A DNA stretch of 41,378 nucleotides. It comes from an uncultured Clostridia bacterium. Lineage in GTDB: Bacteria; Bacillota; SHA-98; UBA4971. The translations under genes and the position numbers were made by a program. Below, piece after piece: positions 16,391 through 24,443 of this stretch. Where the stretch lies: the NCBI GenBank assembly GCA_900019985.1, contig FIZM01000037.1:2744-44121 (forward strand), read 5' to 3'. Numbering within the stretch: the stretch's first letter is position 1; each line of letters begins with the position of its first letter. The notes under the pieces are model-generated. The model did no database searches, was not told the DNA's origin, and saw only the letters and a list, made by a program, of their open reading frames with translations.

Positions 16391-17446
16391 TCATTTTGCA
16401 CTAAGCCTTTCGCGTATAAGCTCTGCCCGCCTAATATCTCTCTGTGTAGGGTTAAGCTCTTCTCCGGCCAGCTTCTGCAAGTAGGCAGGCTGCGTAATAA
16501 CCATCAGTTCATTTAGAGTCTCTCCGCAAACCTCTGATATCAGTCTCATTTCCACACCCAGCTTCACATCGGACAAAAGCCTCAAAGCTTCCTGCGATGT
16601 TATCAACCTGGCATGCCGCAGAATTCCGTACGCCCTCTGCACCCTGTCCTCAAGCTTCATTCGCATCTCGTAAAGGAGCTTCTTCCTTGTTGCACGTTCC
16701 TGTTCTATGATTTGCATGGTTACTGCACAAAGATTATCTATCAACTCGTGCTCAGATCGGCCTAAGGATACTTGATTAGACAACTGAAACATGTTGCCTG
16801 AGGCTTCAGTTCCTTCACCGTAAAGCCCGCGAACCGCTATTCCCAGATTGGATACTGTAGAAAGCACTGTCTTTGCCTGGCCTGCAATTGCCAAGGCAGG
16901 CAAATGGACCATTATAGATGCACGCAACCCGGTTCCGACATTAGTAGGACAGGCTGTAATATATCCAATCCGCTCATCAAAAGCGTAATTAAGCTTCGTT
17001 TCGAACAAATCATCTATGTTATCTGCAAGCTCATATGCCTCGGTAAGCTGAAGTCCGGGCAACAACGTTTGTATGCGAAGGTGATCTTCTTCATTAACCA
17101 TAACGCTTATGCTTTCATCTGCCGCTATTATTGCAAGGCGGTTTTCGCCTTCCTTTGCGTGTTGCGGGCTTATCAGGTGCTTCTCGGCGAGGATCTGCCT
17201 CTCCAATACGGAAGCCTCTGAAAGGCGCGCGATTTCCAGCCCGCCAAGCCCCTGGACTTCCCTTACAGCTTTCTCCACTTCCCCGGCGACCTTGGCAAGG
17301 TCAGGCGAAGATGCGTACCAGGGAAAAGGGATATCACCGAGATTGCGTGCCAGCCTAATACGGGAGCTGAGCGCTACGTCAGTATGGGGAGCATTTGTAC
17401 TCATCCAAGCACTGTATGTTCGTCCTATTATGTCTTTAAGTGCCAT
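16391..17446 (-). CDS. mcsB: Protein-arginine kinase McsB
   Basis: Phosphagen-kinase-like enzyme that phosphorylates arginines, marking proteins for ClpCP and inactivating CtsR. 351 residues, normal length. ATP-guanido kinase motifs are present: [19 protein letters not shown] near the N-terminus, [10 protein letters not shown] in the middle, [20 protein letters not shown] (catalytic Cys), and [20 protein letters not shown] near the nucleotide site. A C-terminal phospho-arginine-binding region ([12 protein letters not shown]) is present. The ATG start has GAAGG upstream; it lies 14 bases after mcsA. Confidence 0.97.
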   Translation of the reverse strand: MALKDIIGRTYSAWMSTNAPHTDVALSSRIRLARNLGDIPFPWYASSPDLAKVAGEVEKAVREVQGLGGLEIARLSEASVLERQILAEKHLISPQHAKEGENRLAIIAADESISVMVNEEDHLRIQTLLPGLQLTEAYELADNIDDLFETKLNYAFDERIGYITACPTNVGTGLRASIMVHLPALAIAGQAKTVLSTVSNLGIAVRGLYGEGTEASGNMFQLSNQVSLGRSEHELIDNLCAVTMQIIEQERATRKKLLYEMRMKLEDRVQRAYGILRHARLITSQEALRLLSDVKLGVEMRLISEVCGETLNELMVITQPAYLQKLAGEELNPTQRDIRRAELIRERLSAK

Positions 17447-17460
17447 ACTGCCTTCACCCC

Positions 17461-17994
17461 TTACGCTCCGCCGGCAAGCCCTTTTTCCAGGTCTCTGATT
17501 TTGTCACGGACTTGCGCTGCCTCTTCGTATTTCTCCTCTGACACCAATCTTGCCAGGTCCCTTCTGAGCTTCTCGATCTCTCTAATCAGGCCTTGTGCCC
17601 CTCCAACCCGCTTCGGAACCTTTCCGGTGTGCTTGCAATTGCCGTGAATCCTGCGCATCAATGGATCGAGCCTTGACTGGAACTCTGTATAGCACCGGCT
17701 GCACCCTAAGAAGCCTTTACTTGCAAACGTAGAGAACGCCAGACCGCAATTGCTGCAAGCACCCACTTTGTGAACAGGCACTGACATCGGGAACTCTATT
17801 CCCGGCGTCGTCTGCAAAAGGCCTGAAAGCAAATGGGGAAAGGAAAACTTGGATTCAGACATATCAGATATCAGTGTCAGTTCCCCTTTTTCTCTGGCAC
17901 ACTCATCACATAGATGAGACTCGCTCTTTACCCCGTTTATCATCTTCGTTATATGGACATTTGCAGGCCGCTTCTTACACTCATCGCAGAGCAT
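17461..17994 (-). CDS. mcsA: McsA, activator of McsB (zinc-finger/UVR protein)
   Basis: Adaptor that binds Zn and activates the McsB kinase; about 177 residues. Two pairs of CxxC lie in the N-terminal half (C3/C6, C29/C32) and a further pair of CxxC follows (CSNC and CSRC, about 86-105), giving the four-plus-four pattern of McsA. The C-terminal UVR motif is in REIEKLRRDLARLVSEEKYE. The ATG at 17994 has GGAGG seven bases upstream; a second ATG precedes it directly. It lies 22 bases after ctsR in the operon. Confidence 0.95.
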   Translation of the reverse strand: MLCDECKKRPANVHITKMINGVKSESHLCDECAREKGELTLISDMSESKFSFPHLLSGLLQTTPGIEFPMSVPVHKVGACSNCGLAFSTFASKGFLGCSRCYTEFQSRLDPLMRRIHGNCKHTGKVPKRVGGAQGLIREIEKLRRDLARLVSEEKYEEAAQVRDKIRDLEKGLAGGA

Positions 17995-18016
17995 CATACC
18001 ACCTCCGCAAGGTCCC

Positions 18017-18478
18017 TTACTCCCGAACCAGTAACGCAAGCATAGCCTTGAGCAGGCTTGCTCGAACCCGGTCTCGGTAATGATCAGGAAACTTTCGAGT
18101 TTCCCTGTCCAGTACTGTCTTTATGAAAACATATTCATCCAGAGTCACAATGCTTTCCTCTTCAAGCCTGACGAGCAAACCTTCGGCACGCCTTGCGGTG
18201 ATTTCATCTCCGATTGTCTCGTCAAGCACGGAAAGAAAGTCGCGTCCCGGCCGAAAGGATAACCTGACAATACGTATGTAGCCGCCGCCTCCTCTTCTGG
18301 TTTCAACAAGATAACCTCTGTCCGGGGTGAATCTCGTGTCCAGCACATAGTTTATCTGAGACGGAGCACACTCAAACATCTCCGCAAGCTCGCGCCTTTG
18401 GATCATGATCATGCCTTCAGCAGCTTCTCTAAGCATTTGTTTCAGATACTTTTCAATGAAATCCGATAAACTGCTCAA
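18017..18478 (-). CDS. ctsR: Class III heat-shock repressor CtsR
   Basis: Represses clp genes by binding heptad-repeat operators; heat and McsB release it. The N-terminal winged helix-turn-helix includes IQRRELAEMFECAPSQINYV, then TRFTPDRGYLVETRRGGGGYIRI, whose tetraglycine wing is the known heat-sensing element. The C-terminal dimerisation domain ends SLLKAMLALLVRE. A TTG at 18478 is chosen as the start: GGAAGGG lies six bases upstream and the resulting 153 residues match the family (SDFIEKYL near the N-terminus); no ATG fits. The operator at 18497-18513 lies just upstream, so it controls its own operon. Confidence 0.95.
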   Translation of the reverse strand: MSSLSDFIEKYLKQMLREAAEGMIMIQRRELAEMFECAPSQINYVLDTRFTPDRGYLVETRRGGGGYIRIVRLSFRPGRDFLSVLDETIGDEITARRAEGLLVRLEEESIVTLDEYVFIKTVLDRETRKFPDHYRDRVRASLLKAMLALLVRE

Positions 18479-18496
18479 GATAATCCCTTCCAATAG

Positions 18497-18513
18497 TCTG
18501 ACCAACTTTGACC
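18497..18513 (-). promoter_or_regulatory. CtsR operator
   Basis: The minus strand reads GGTCAAA, three bases, GGTCAGA, matching the CtsR direct heptads GGTCAAA-N3-GGTCAAA with one mismatch. It lies 10 bases downstream of the -10 box and 18 bases before the ctsR start, where bound repressor would block transcription initiation. Confidence 0.88.
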
Positions 18514-18523
18514 TTTCGCGTTT

Positions 18524-18529
18524 ATTATA
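18524..18529 (-). promoter_or_regulatory. -10 box of the ctsR-mcsA-mcsB-clpC promoter
   Basis: TATAAT on the minus strand directly before the CtsR operator. A good -35 is not evident 17 bases upstream, where a terminator-like hairpin lies. Confidence 0.6.
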
Positions 18530-18538
18530 ACACAAATA

Positions 18539-18561
18539 ATGGCGGAAATCTCATCCGCCAT
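18539..18561 (-). terminator. Terminator hairpin after the alkyltransferase gene
   Basis: Perfect eight-base inverted repeat ATGGCGGA / TCCGCCAT with a seven-base loop. On the minus strand it is followed by TATTTGTGTT. It separates the alkyltransferase gene from the ctsR promoter and lies in the promoter's -35 region. Confidence 0.7.
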
Positions 18562-18640
18562 CTCAGTCAAAATATCCTCTATTATCTTAATATGGTTTCG
18601 TTTCCTGTCGATACCTTTAGTTATCGCTACATTACTTCAT

Positions 18641-19177
18641 TTAGTGAAGCAATCCTCGCTCATGCGATAGGAGCCATTGTTTAATACGTAATCCGTCAGG
18701 CAGTCCGCCGCTGAATCCTACAAGCCTTCCGTCACTGCCTATTACCCGGTGACATGGGACAATTATCGGGACAGGGTTAGAGGCAAGAGCCCTACCTACG
18801 GCCCTTGCGGCAGTTGGCATGCCGATAGCCTGGGCTACCTCGCCATAGCTTGCAGTGGCCCCAAACGGAATTCTCGCAACTTCACTGAGGACAGCCTTGG
18901 AAAACTCGCTCACAGCCAAGGCTACTTTGCATGTAAAATCCCTACGCGCTCCCCTGAAGTACTCGTCAAGTTCAAGGTGAAACTCGGCATTATGCTTTTC
19001 CCCTGGGATCAGCTTGGCAGCGGGAAACTTCCTCAACACCCACTCAAGAGCCTCATCTTCTTCTCCGTCAAATGCTATCCTGACGAGTCCAAACTCAGCC
19101 GCAGCTAACCACAGCGTTCCCACAGGAGATGCGTACTGGGATATATAAACCTTCCGTGTTTCAGGCAACTCAAACAT
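18641..19177 (-). CDS. ogt: Methylated-DNA--protein-cysteine S-methyltransferase
   Basis: Suicide repair protein that takes the alkyl group from O6-alkylguanine. 178 residues. The N-terminal ribonuclease-like domain begins KVYISQYASPVGTLWLAAAE. The C-terminal DNA-binding domain has IPFGATASYGEVAQAIGMPT, the arginine-finger helix AARAVGRALASNPVPIIV, and PCHRVIG, with the acceptor Cys at about 142, then GFSGGLPDGLRIKQWLL. ATG at 19177 is used; a GTG just before it has GGGGGA seven bases upstream and is equally possible. It follows the flippase-like gene by 15 bases. A terminator lies downstream. Confidence 0.94.
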   Translation of the reverse strand: MFELPETRKVYISQYASPVGTLWLAAAEFGLVRIAFDGEEDEALEWVLRKFPAAKLIPGEKHNAEFHLELDEYFRGARRDFTCKVALAVSEFSKAVLSEVARIPFGATASYGEVAQAIGMPTAARAVGRALASNPVPIIVPCHRVIGSDGRLVGFSGGLPDGLRIKQWLLSHERGLLH

Positions 19178-19192
19178 CACAGAGACATCCCC

Positions 19193-20248
19193 CTAATCCT
19201 CGCTTCCATCTGCTGACCTTCCCTTGGAATAGGTCAAGAGCAGCGTGATCCCTCCCACAACCAGGGTCAGATAGTAAGTCACACTTCGCCACAGAACTAC
19301 AAATATACCTAACAGGGGAAACGGTACCACAGAACCGAACAGAGCTGCCAGCCCCAGTTCCGCTGCACCGCTCGAGCCGGGAGTAGGAGCGTAAGCCGCT
19401 GCCAAATAGAATATACCTGCAATCGCCATAGTCTCTGCAAAAGGAGGAGCAATACCAAGGCCTTGAAGGATCAAGACCGGAATATAAAAAGCAATAGCCC
19501 ATGCAACAAGGCTCAAAAGAGAAATCAGAATAAGGACAGACCGCTGTTCTCGAAGGAATGTGGACAAAGCTGAACGGAAGTCAGATACACCTTTCTCAAC
19601 GTGCTCCATCACAGTGGTTGCAGTGGATTTCGAAATAAACCGCGCCATAAGTCGATTGTTCAAAACTTTGTCCATGATTATCCTTATATATTCGGGGTAA
19701 ACGGCAAAAAACAAAAGAAGCCCGAAAAAGAAGATGTAGACGGAAAGCCCTATGAATAAAGCTGTCTCCAGGCCTTTAGGAAGCGTCCAAGTCCGTCTCC
19801 TTACCAAATACCAGGTGGGGATCAAAAGCACCAAGACCAGCCTGGCCACAGCACTTATAAGGCTTTTCAAAGCGACTATCGCCGTGGATTCGCCCGGATT
19901 GAAGCCGTGTTTATGAAGGAGGTACACCTGTAGAGGCTCTCCTCCGGTATCAAATGGCGTGACACAGGCAGCAAACGCACCTGCAAGAGTAATCCTGAGG
20001 GCGGTGAAGAACCCGATCCCCCCACCGAGTGTGGAGGCAAGAACCTTAATGCGAACTGCATCAAGAATCCATCCGGCCCCCACGAGGATTCCGGCAAGCG
20101 CCAACTGAGACAAGTCGAGCCGTAACAGACTGAGCCGAGTCTCGCCTCTCGCTGTAACCTGCAATATGATGAAAGCTGCAAAAGTGCTGAGAATAATCGC
20201 ACCCGCGGTTCCTTTCGCGAACCTTCTCATATTGTTCGGCTCTTTCAT
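19193..20248 (-). CDS. Flippase-like membrane protein (LPG synthase TM / UPF0104 family)
   Basis: About 351 residues with seven to eight hydrophobic helices. The family signature is visible in LRITLAGAFAACVTPFDTGG, GGEPLQVYLL, and later AAAYAPTPGSSGAAELGLAA near the C-terminus. Relatives include the membrane half of MprF and AglD/YbhN-type proteins linked to lipid or glycolipid translocation. No soluble aminoacyl-transferase domain is attached, so lysyl-PG synthesis is not expected. ATG at 20248 has GGAG upstream; an in-frame GTG at 20272 is less well placed. It lies between rho and the alkyltransferase gene and probably shares a transcript with the latter. The substrate is unknown. Confidence 0.88.
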   Translation of the reverse strand: MKEPNNMRRFAKGTAGAIILSTFAAFIILQVTARGETRLSLLRLDLSQLALAGILVGAGWILDAVRIKVLASTLGGGIGFFTALRITLAGAFAACVTPFDTGGEPLQVYLLHKHGFNPGESTAIVALKSLISAVARLVLVLLIPTWYLVRRRTWTLPKGLETALFIGLSVYIFFFGLLLFFAVYPEYIRIIMDKVLNNRLMARFISKSTATTVMEHVEKGVSDFRSALSTFLREQRSVLILISLLSLVAWAIAFYIPVLILQGLGIAPPFAETMAIAGIFYLAAAYAPTPGSSGAAELGLAALFGSVVPFPLLGIFVVLWRSVTYYLTLVVGGITLLLTYSKGRSADGSED

Positions 20249-20362
20249 ATTGCTCCGCCCCTCATCCCCCACAACAAACGCCTACCTTATGAGGCCTGCA
20301 TCGCAAATCCTCCCCCGAGAGGGTTAAGGCTGCCGCTTTACAAAACGACTTTACGGACCTAC

Positions 20363-21676
20363 TCAGCCCGATGCTCTGACGTTATCTGCAAAAGCGGATT
20401 TAACCACCAGCTGTCTGAATTCCTCATTATTCTTGGTATGACGAAGCCGTTCAATGATGAGCTCGGTCATTTCGTGAGTACCCAGATTCGCCATAGCCCG
20501 GCGCAACAGGTACATCATATCCAATTCCTCTTCAGTAAGGAGAAGCTCTTCCTTGCGTGTTCCTGATTTATTTATATCGATTGCAGGGAAAATCCGCTTT
20601 TCAGCGAGTTTCCGCTCAAGGAACAGTTCCATGTTGCCTGTGCCCTTGAATTCCTCATAAATAACATCATCCATGCGGCTGCCCGTTTCAACCAGGGCTG
20701 TTGCGATGATGGTGAGGCTTCCGCCTTCTTCAATGTTTCGCGCTGCCCCAAAGAATTTCTTGGGACTCCTGAGCGCATTCGGATCCAACCCGCCTGACAA
20801 AGTCCGTCCGCTGGGGGGTTCCACGAGGTTATACGCTCTGGCGAGCCTGGTGATGCTGTCCATGAGAATTACAACGTCTTTTCCGTGTTCAACCTGGCGT
20901 TTTGCACGTTCCATGACCATCTCAGCGACTCTTATGTGGTTCTCAGGAGGAAGGTCAAAGGTAGAACTCATTACAAGGCCGTTTACAGAACGCTCCATAT
21001 CAGTTACTTCTTCAGGACGCTCATCAACGAGCAAGACCATGAGGATAACTTCAGGATGGTTAGTAGTGATGGAATTCGCAAGCTTCTTAAGGACAGTGGT
21101 CTTTCCTGCCTTAGGAGGCGAGACAATAAGGCCTCTCTGTCCCTTTCCGAGAGGGGCCACCAGATCGATCATCCTCGTGGTGATGTCTTTTGGGTTAGCT
21201 TCCAAGCGCAACCTTTCATTGGGGTATATGGGAGTAAGGTCCTCGAAAAACAGTCTTCTTGTGGCAGAATCAGGGTCAACGCCGTTTACAGCCTCCACCC
21301 TGAGGAGAGCGAAATACTTCTCATTATCCTTCGGAGGCCTTATCTGGCCGGATATGTCATCTCCGGTACGGAGGGCGAACCTTCTTATTTGTGAAGGCGA
21401 GACATAAATATCGTCAGGGCTGGGATTCAAACCCGCAACCCTAAGAAAACCGAAACCTTCGGTCATTATCTCTAATATGCCGGCACCAAAAAGCAGGCCC
21501 TCTTTCTCTGCCCGAACCTTCAGTATCTCAAAGACCAATTCTTTTTTTCTTAGCTTTGAAACCCCGGCGATTCCCAATTTCCGTGCGACCTCGTACAGCT
21601 CTTGGACTGTCATGGCCTCGAGGTCGCCGAGATTCATTACAGGATCATCGTTATGGTTTTGATCGTTTCGCGCCAT
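20363..21676 (-). CDS. rho: Transcription termination factor Rho
   Basis: Hexameric RNA helicase that ends transcription. 437 residues. The N-terminal helical Rho-N domain ([20 protein letters not shown]) is followed by an S1/CSD RNA-binding domain ([20 protein letters not shown]), then the ATPase domain with Walker [33 protein letters not shown], and [20 protein letters not shown] with the Q/R-loop region. It ends [20 protein letters not shown]. The ATG start at 21676 has AAAGGAATG upstream at a longish distance; no better start is seen. A hairpin lies in its 5' region. Confidence 0.97.
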   Translation of the reverse strand: MARNDQNHNDDPVMNLGDLEAMTVQELYEVARKLGIAGVSKLRKKELVFEILKVRAEKEGLLFGAGILEIMTEGFGFLRVAGLNPSPDDIYVSPSQIRRFALRTGDDISGQIRPPKDNEKYFALLRVEAVNGVDPDSATRRLFFEDLTPIYPNERLRLEANPKDITTRMIDLVAPLGKGQRGLIVSPPKAGKTTVLKKLANSITTNHPEVILMVLLVDERPEEVTDMERSVNGLVMSSTFDLPPENHIRVAEMVMERAKRQVEHGKDVVILMDSITRLARAYNLVEPPSGRTLSGGLDPNALRSPKKFFGAARNIEEGGSLTIIATALVETGSRMDDVIYEEFKGTGNMELFLERKLAEKRIFPAIDINKSGTRKEELLLTEEELDMMYLLRRAMANLGTHEMTELIIERLRHTKNNEEFRQLVVKSAFADNVRASG

Positions 21677-21743
21677 CTATATATCATTCCTTTTCACATA
21701 GTCTCTAGCACTTCTTACAACATGCTGAATCAACAGAAAACAC

Positions 21744-21761
21744 GCGGTATAACATTACCGC
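21744..21761 (-). terminator. Terminator-like hairpin between pyrG and rho
   Basis: GCGGTA / TACCGC stem with a six-base loop, then GTGTTTTCTG on the minus strand. It may end pyrG transcripts, or act in the rho leader; Rho often controls its own expression. Confidence 0.5.
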
Positions 21762-21921
21762 ATGGACGAATAAGCACCTTTACGTCTAAAACACTTTATT
21801 CTTCAGTAGTTGCCAGGGAAACTTCATTAGAATTGAAAAGCACCTCTTGAACTTATGACAACAGCGGACAAACAGATATCATCAGCTGAAGACTACAACA
21901 CTGAGATATAAAGACAGCGTG

Positions 21922-21957
21922 GGATGACAGGCTGACTAGGCTTACATTTCGTCATCC
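21922..21957 (-). repeat. Inverted repeat downstream of pyrG
   Basis: GGATGAC / GTCATCC, seven bases, with a loop of about 22 bases. It lies 68 bases after the pyrG stop; no T tract follows closely. Confidence 0.35.
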
Positions 21958-22024
21958 AAACTTCGATTCCTTCAAAAAGTTTAAAACCACCCAATAAAAG
22001 TCACGAATATTATATCCCTTAGGC

Positions 22025-23644
22025 CTACTGATTAAACCCTGCACAATCCAGGATCGCCTTTAAGAATCCGGAGAATAGCGGGTGAGGACGGTTGGGCCTT
22101 GACTTAAACTCAGGATGATACTGAGTTCCCAGGAACCACGGATGGTCTTTAAGTTCCATGATTTCAATATGACGTCCGTCGAGGGATGTACCTGACACTA
22201 TCAAACCTTTCGCTTCCAGCATATCTTTGTATTCAGCATTGACTTCATATCTATGTCTATGCCGCTCATAGATAACATCTGTTTGGTACGCAGCCTTTGC
22301 AAGAGAACCGTCAGAGACTCTACACGGCAGAGCGCCCAGCCTCATCGTTCCGCCAAGCTCCGTAACTCCTTCCTGGCCCGGAAGACACTTGACTACCGGA
22401 TGAGGTGTGTTTGGATCGCACTCTGTGGTATGTGCATCGGAAAGCCCCAATACTGACCTGGCATATTCTACAACAGCACATTGGAGCCCAAGACAGAGTC
22501 CGAAGAACGGTATCTTGTTCTCTCTGGCATAACGTGCAGCGAGGATCTTACCCTCAACCCCTCTGCATCCGAACCCTCCGGGAACAATAATACCTTGGAT
22601 TCCGCTGAAGACCTTGTCCAAGTCATCAACATCCTCCAGCTGCTCAGAATCGACCCATGAGACTTCTACCTGCGCCTCCAAGGCGATTCCTGCATGCCTT
22701 AAAGCTTCGACAGCACTCAAGTATGCATCAGGCAAAGACACATACTTTCCTACAATAGCCACCCGGACAATGCGCTTGGGGTTGAGCAGCCCGGAAACCA
22801 TGGCTTTCCAGTCGGAAAGGTCTTTCTCTCCTGCCACCTCCTGGAGGCCCAATCGTTCGATCACAATATCATCCAAGCCTTCAGCCTCAAAAGCCAAAGG
22901 CACTTCGTACATAGTCTCCGCATCCAGGTTCGGTATTACCGCTCGCTCATCTATGTCGCAAAAGAGTGCAATCTTCGCTTTGATATCATCGGACAACGGG
23001 TACTCGGAGCGTGCCACAATCACATCAGGCTGTATTCCGATGCTCCTCAATTCCTTGACACTATGCTGTGTAGGTTTAGTCTTCAGCTCTCCTGCAGCTC
23101 TGAGATACGGAACCAAAGTCACGTGGATGTACATGGCACTGTCCCGTCCCAGATCACTACGAAGCTGCCTGATGGCCTCAAGGAAAGGAAGGCTCTCAAT
23201 GTCGCCGACTGTCCCTCCGACTTCAACGAGGACAACATCGACATCGGATTCTTCTCCGATTTGGGTAATCCGCGATTTGATCTCGTTTGTGACATGGGGA
23301 ATGACTTGAACAGTTCCGCCCTGGAAGCCACCCTTTCGTTCTCGATTGATGATGGACCAGTATATCATGCCTGTGGTAATGTCATTGCCTCTTCCGAGGT
23401 CTATATCGATAAACCTCTCATAATGACCGAGGTCCAGATCTGTCTCAGCGCCGTCCTCTGTAACGAACACTTCTCCATGTTGATACGGGCTCATTGTGCC
23501 AGGATCTACATTGATGTAAGGATCAAGCTTCACTGCAGTGACCCTAAGGCCTCTGCTTTTCAAAAGCCTGCCTATGGATGCAGCAGTAACGCCTTTCCCT
23601 AATCCTGAGACAACTCCGCCTGTCACAAATACGTACTTTGCCAA
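22025..23644 (-). CDS. pyrG: CTP synthase
   Basis: Makes CTP from UTP using ATP and glutamine. 539 residues, normal. The N-terminal amidoligase domain begins [20 protein letters not shown] with the P-loop, then [20 protein letters not shown]. The C-terminal class I glutamine amidotransferase has the oxyanion and Cys region [11 protein letters not shown] and [12 protein letters not shown] (Cys at about 380), and the His-Glu in QYHPEF. The start is TTG at 23644; AGGAGGGAAAGGA lies just upstream, and [10 protein letters not shown] is the family start. It follows the metallo-hydrolase gene by 80 bases. Confidence 0.97.
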   Translation of the reverse strand: MAKYVFVTGGVVSGLGKGVTAASIGRLLKSRGLRVTAVKLDPYINVDPGTMSPYQHGEVFVTEDGAETDLDLGHYERFIDIDLGRGNDITTGMIYWSIINRERKGGFQGGTVQVIPHVTNEIKSRITQIGEESDVDVVLVEVGGTVGDIESLPFLEAIRQLRSDLGRDSAMYIHVTLVPYLRAAGELKTKPTQHSVKELRSIGIQPDVIVARSEYPLSDDIKAKIALFCDIDERAVIPNLDAETMYEVPLAFEAEGLDDIVIERLGLQEVAGEKDLSDWKAMVSGLLNPKRIVRVAIVGKYVSLPDAYLSAVEALRHAGIALEAQVEVSWVDSEQLEDVDDLDKVFSGIQGIIVPGGFGCRGVEGKILAARYARENKIPFFGLCLGLQCAVVEYARSVLGLSDAHTTECDPNTPHPVVKCLPGQEGVTELGGTMRLGALPCRVSDGSLAKAAYQTDVIYERHRHRYEVNAEYKDMLEAKGLIVSGTSLDGRHIEIMELKDHPWFLGTQYHPEFKSRPNRPHPLFSGFLKAILDCAGFNQ

Positions 23645-23724
23645 GGCTTCCTTTCCCTCCTGCTACAATTACAGCCACTAATTTCAGCAAGTTACTCCTT
23701 GAACCGATAGATGACCTAGACTGC

Positions 23725-24375
23725 TTACGGCCTCAACACATATATCGTAGTCTCTTCAGGCAGCTCATTCGGAGTTAACTCAAGTCTATTGCTTTCCACC
23801 CTCACCACATTATCAAAACCTCTAACAAATTCTTCTTCTGTTGCAATAGGCCAATCACGAACAACCTCTGTCTTAAAATGCATAGGTATTACTACTTCTG
23901 GGCCAGTGGCTGCAACAAGCCTCTTAGCACCCGCTGCATCAATCGTATAATGCCCTCCGCAAGGCACAAGAAGGATATCCACAGGCATTATTGCATCCAG
24001 TTGTGAAGGTGAAAGATCATGCCCGATATCACCCATATGGACTATTCTCACACCATCGACTTCAATGACGAATATCTGGTTCTTGCCGCGCTTCCTGCCG
24101 TCCTCTTCATCATGCCGTGTCTCAAAAGAAGAGACCTTGACCTTTTCATCTTCGTATTCTCCCTGGCCTTTCAGGACCACCGGGTTCCCCTTTGCCACAG
24201 AAACGTTGTTATGATCAAAATGGTCGTGGCTGGATGTAACGATATCGCAAGATACATCAGGAAGTGGATAACCGACACTCTCATCAAAGGGATCAGTAAG
24301 TATCTTCACTCCGGATGCCGAAGATATCAGGAAACATGCATGGCCAAACCACTCAATCTGAAGCTTCGCCGCCAT
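23725..24375 (-). CDS. Metallo-beta-lactamase-fold hydrolase (UPF0173 type)
   Basis: 216 residues. The opening LQIEWFGHACFLISSASGVK and the metal motif SSHDHFDHN (HxHxDH) are those of the YtkL/UPF0173 group of zinc-dependent hydrolases. VHMGDIGHDLS and IPMHFKTE supply later metal ligands. Family members have no firmly assigned substrate. The ATG start has GGAAGGAGAAGGG a few bases upstream. It lies between argS and pyrG with gaps of 68 and 80 bases, so co-transcription is plausible. It is not a beta-lactam resistance enzyme by these motifs. Confidence 0.88.
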   Translation of the reverse strand: MAAKLQIEWFGHACFLISSASGVKILTDPFDESVGYPLPDVSCDIVTSSHDHFDHNNVSVAKGNPVVLKGQGEYEDEKVKVSSFETRHDEEDGRKRGKNQIFVIEVDGVRIVHMGDIGHDLSPSQLDAIMPVDILLVPCGGHYTIDAAGAKRLVAATGPEVVIPMHFKTEVVRDWPIATEEEFVRGFDNVVRVESNRLELTPNELPEETTIYVLRP

Positions 24376-24443
24376 TTTACCCTTCTCCTTCCGTATTATC
24401 AGTCATACCAAAGAGCCGGAGGAAAAATCAAAGGAGCAGGTTT

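Larger units (their letters stand above)
21677..22024. other. Intergenic region between pyrG and rho
   Basis: 348 bases without a gene. On the minus strand it holds a long-loop inverted repeat (21922-21957) and a terminator-like hairpin (21744-21761). No clear sigma-A promoter for rho could be assigned. Confidence 0.6.

Noticed and set aside
19193-20248. MprF lysyl-phosphatidylglycerol synthase
   Set aside because: Only the membrane flippase-like domain is present; the soluble aminoacyl-transfer domain is missing.
20673-21407. Long plus-strand frame of 244 codons inside rho
   Set aside because: It is the antisense shadow of a well-conserved rho frame; similar shadows exist over rlmB, the CBS-HutP-like gene and pyrG.
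23725-24375. Beta-lactamase or resistance gene
   Set aside because: The fold motif HxHxDH is shared by a huge superfamily; the detailed pattern is that of the UPF0173 housekeeping group.
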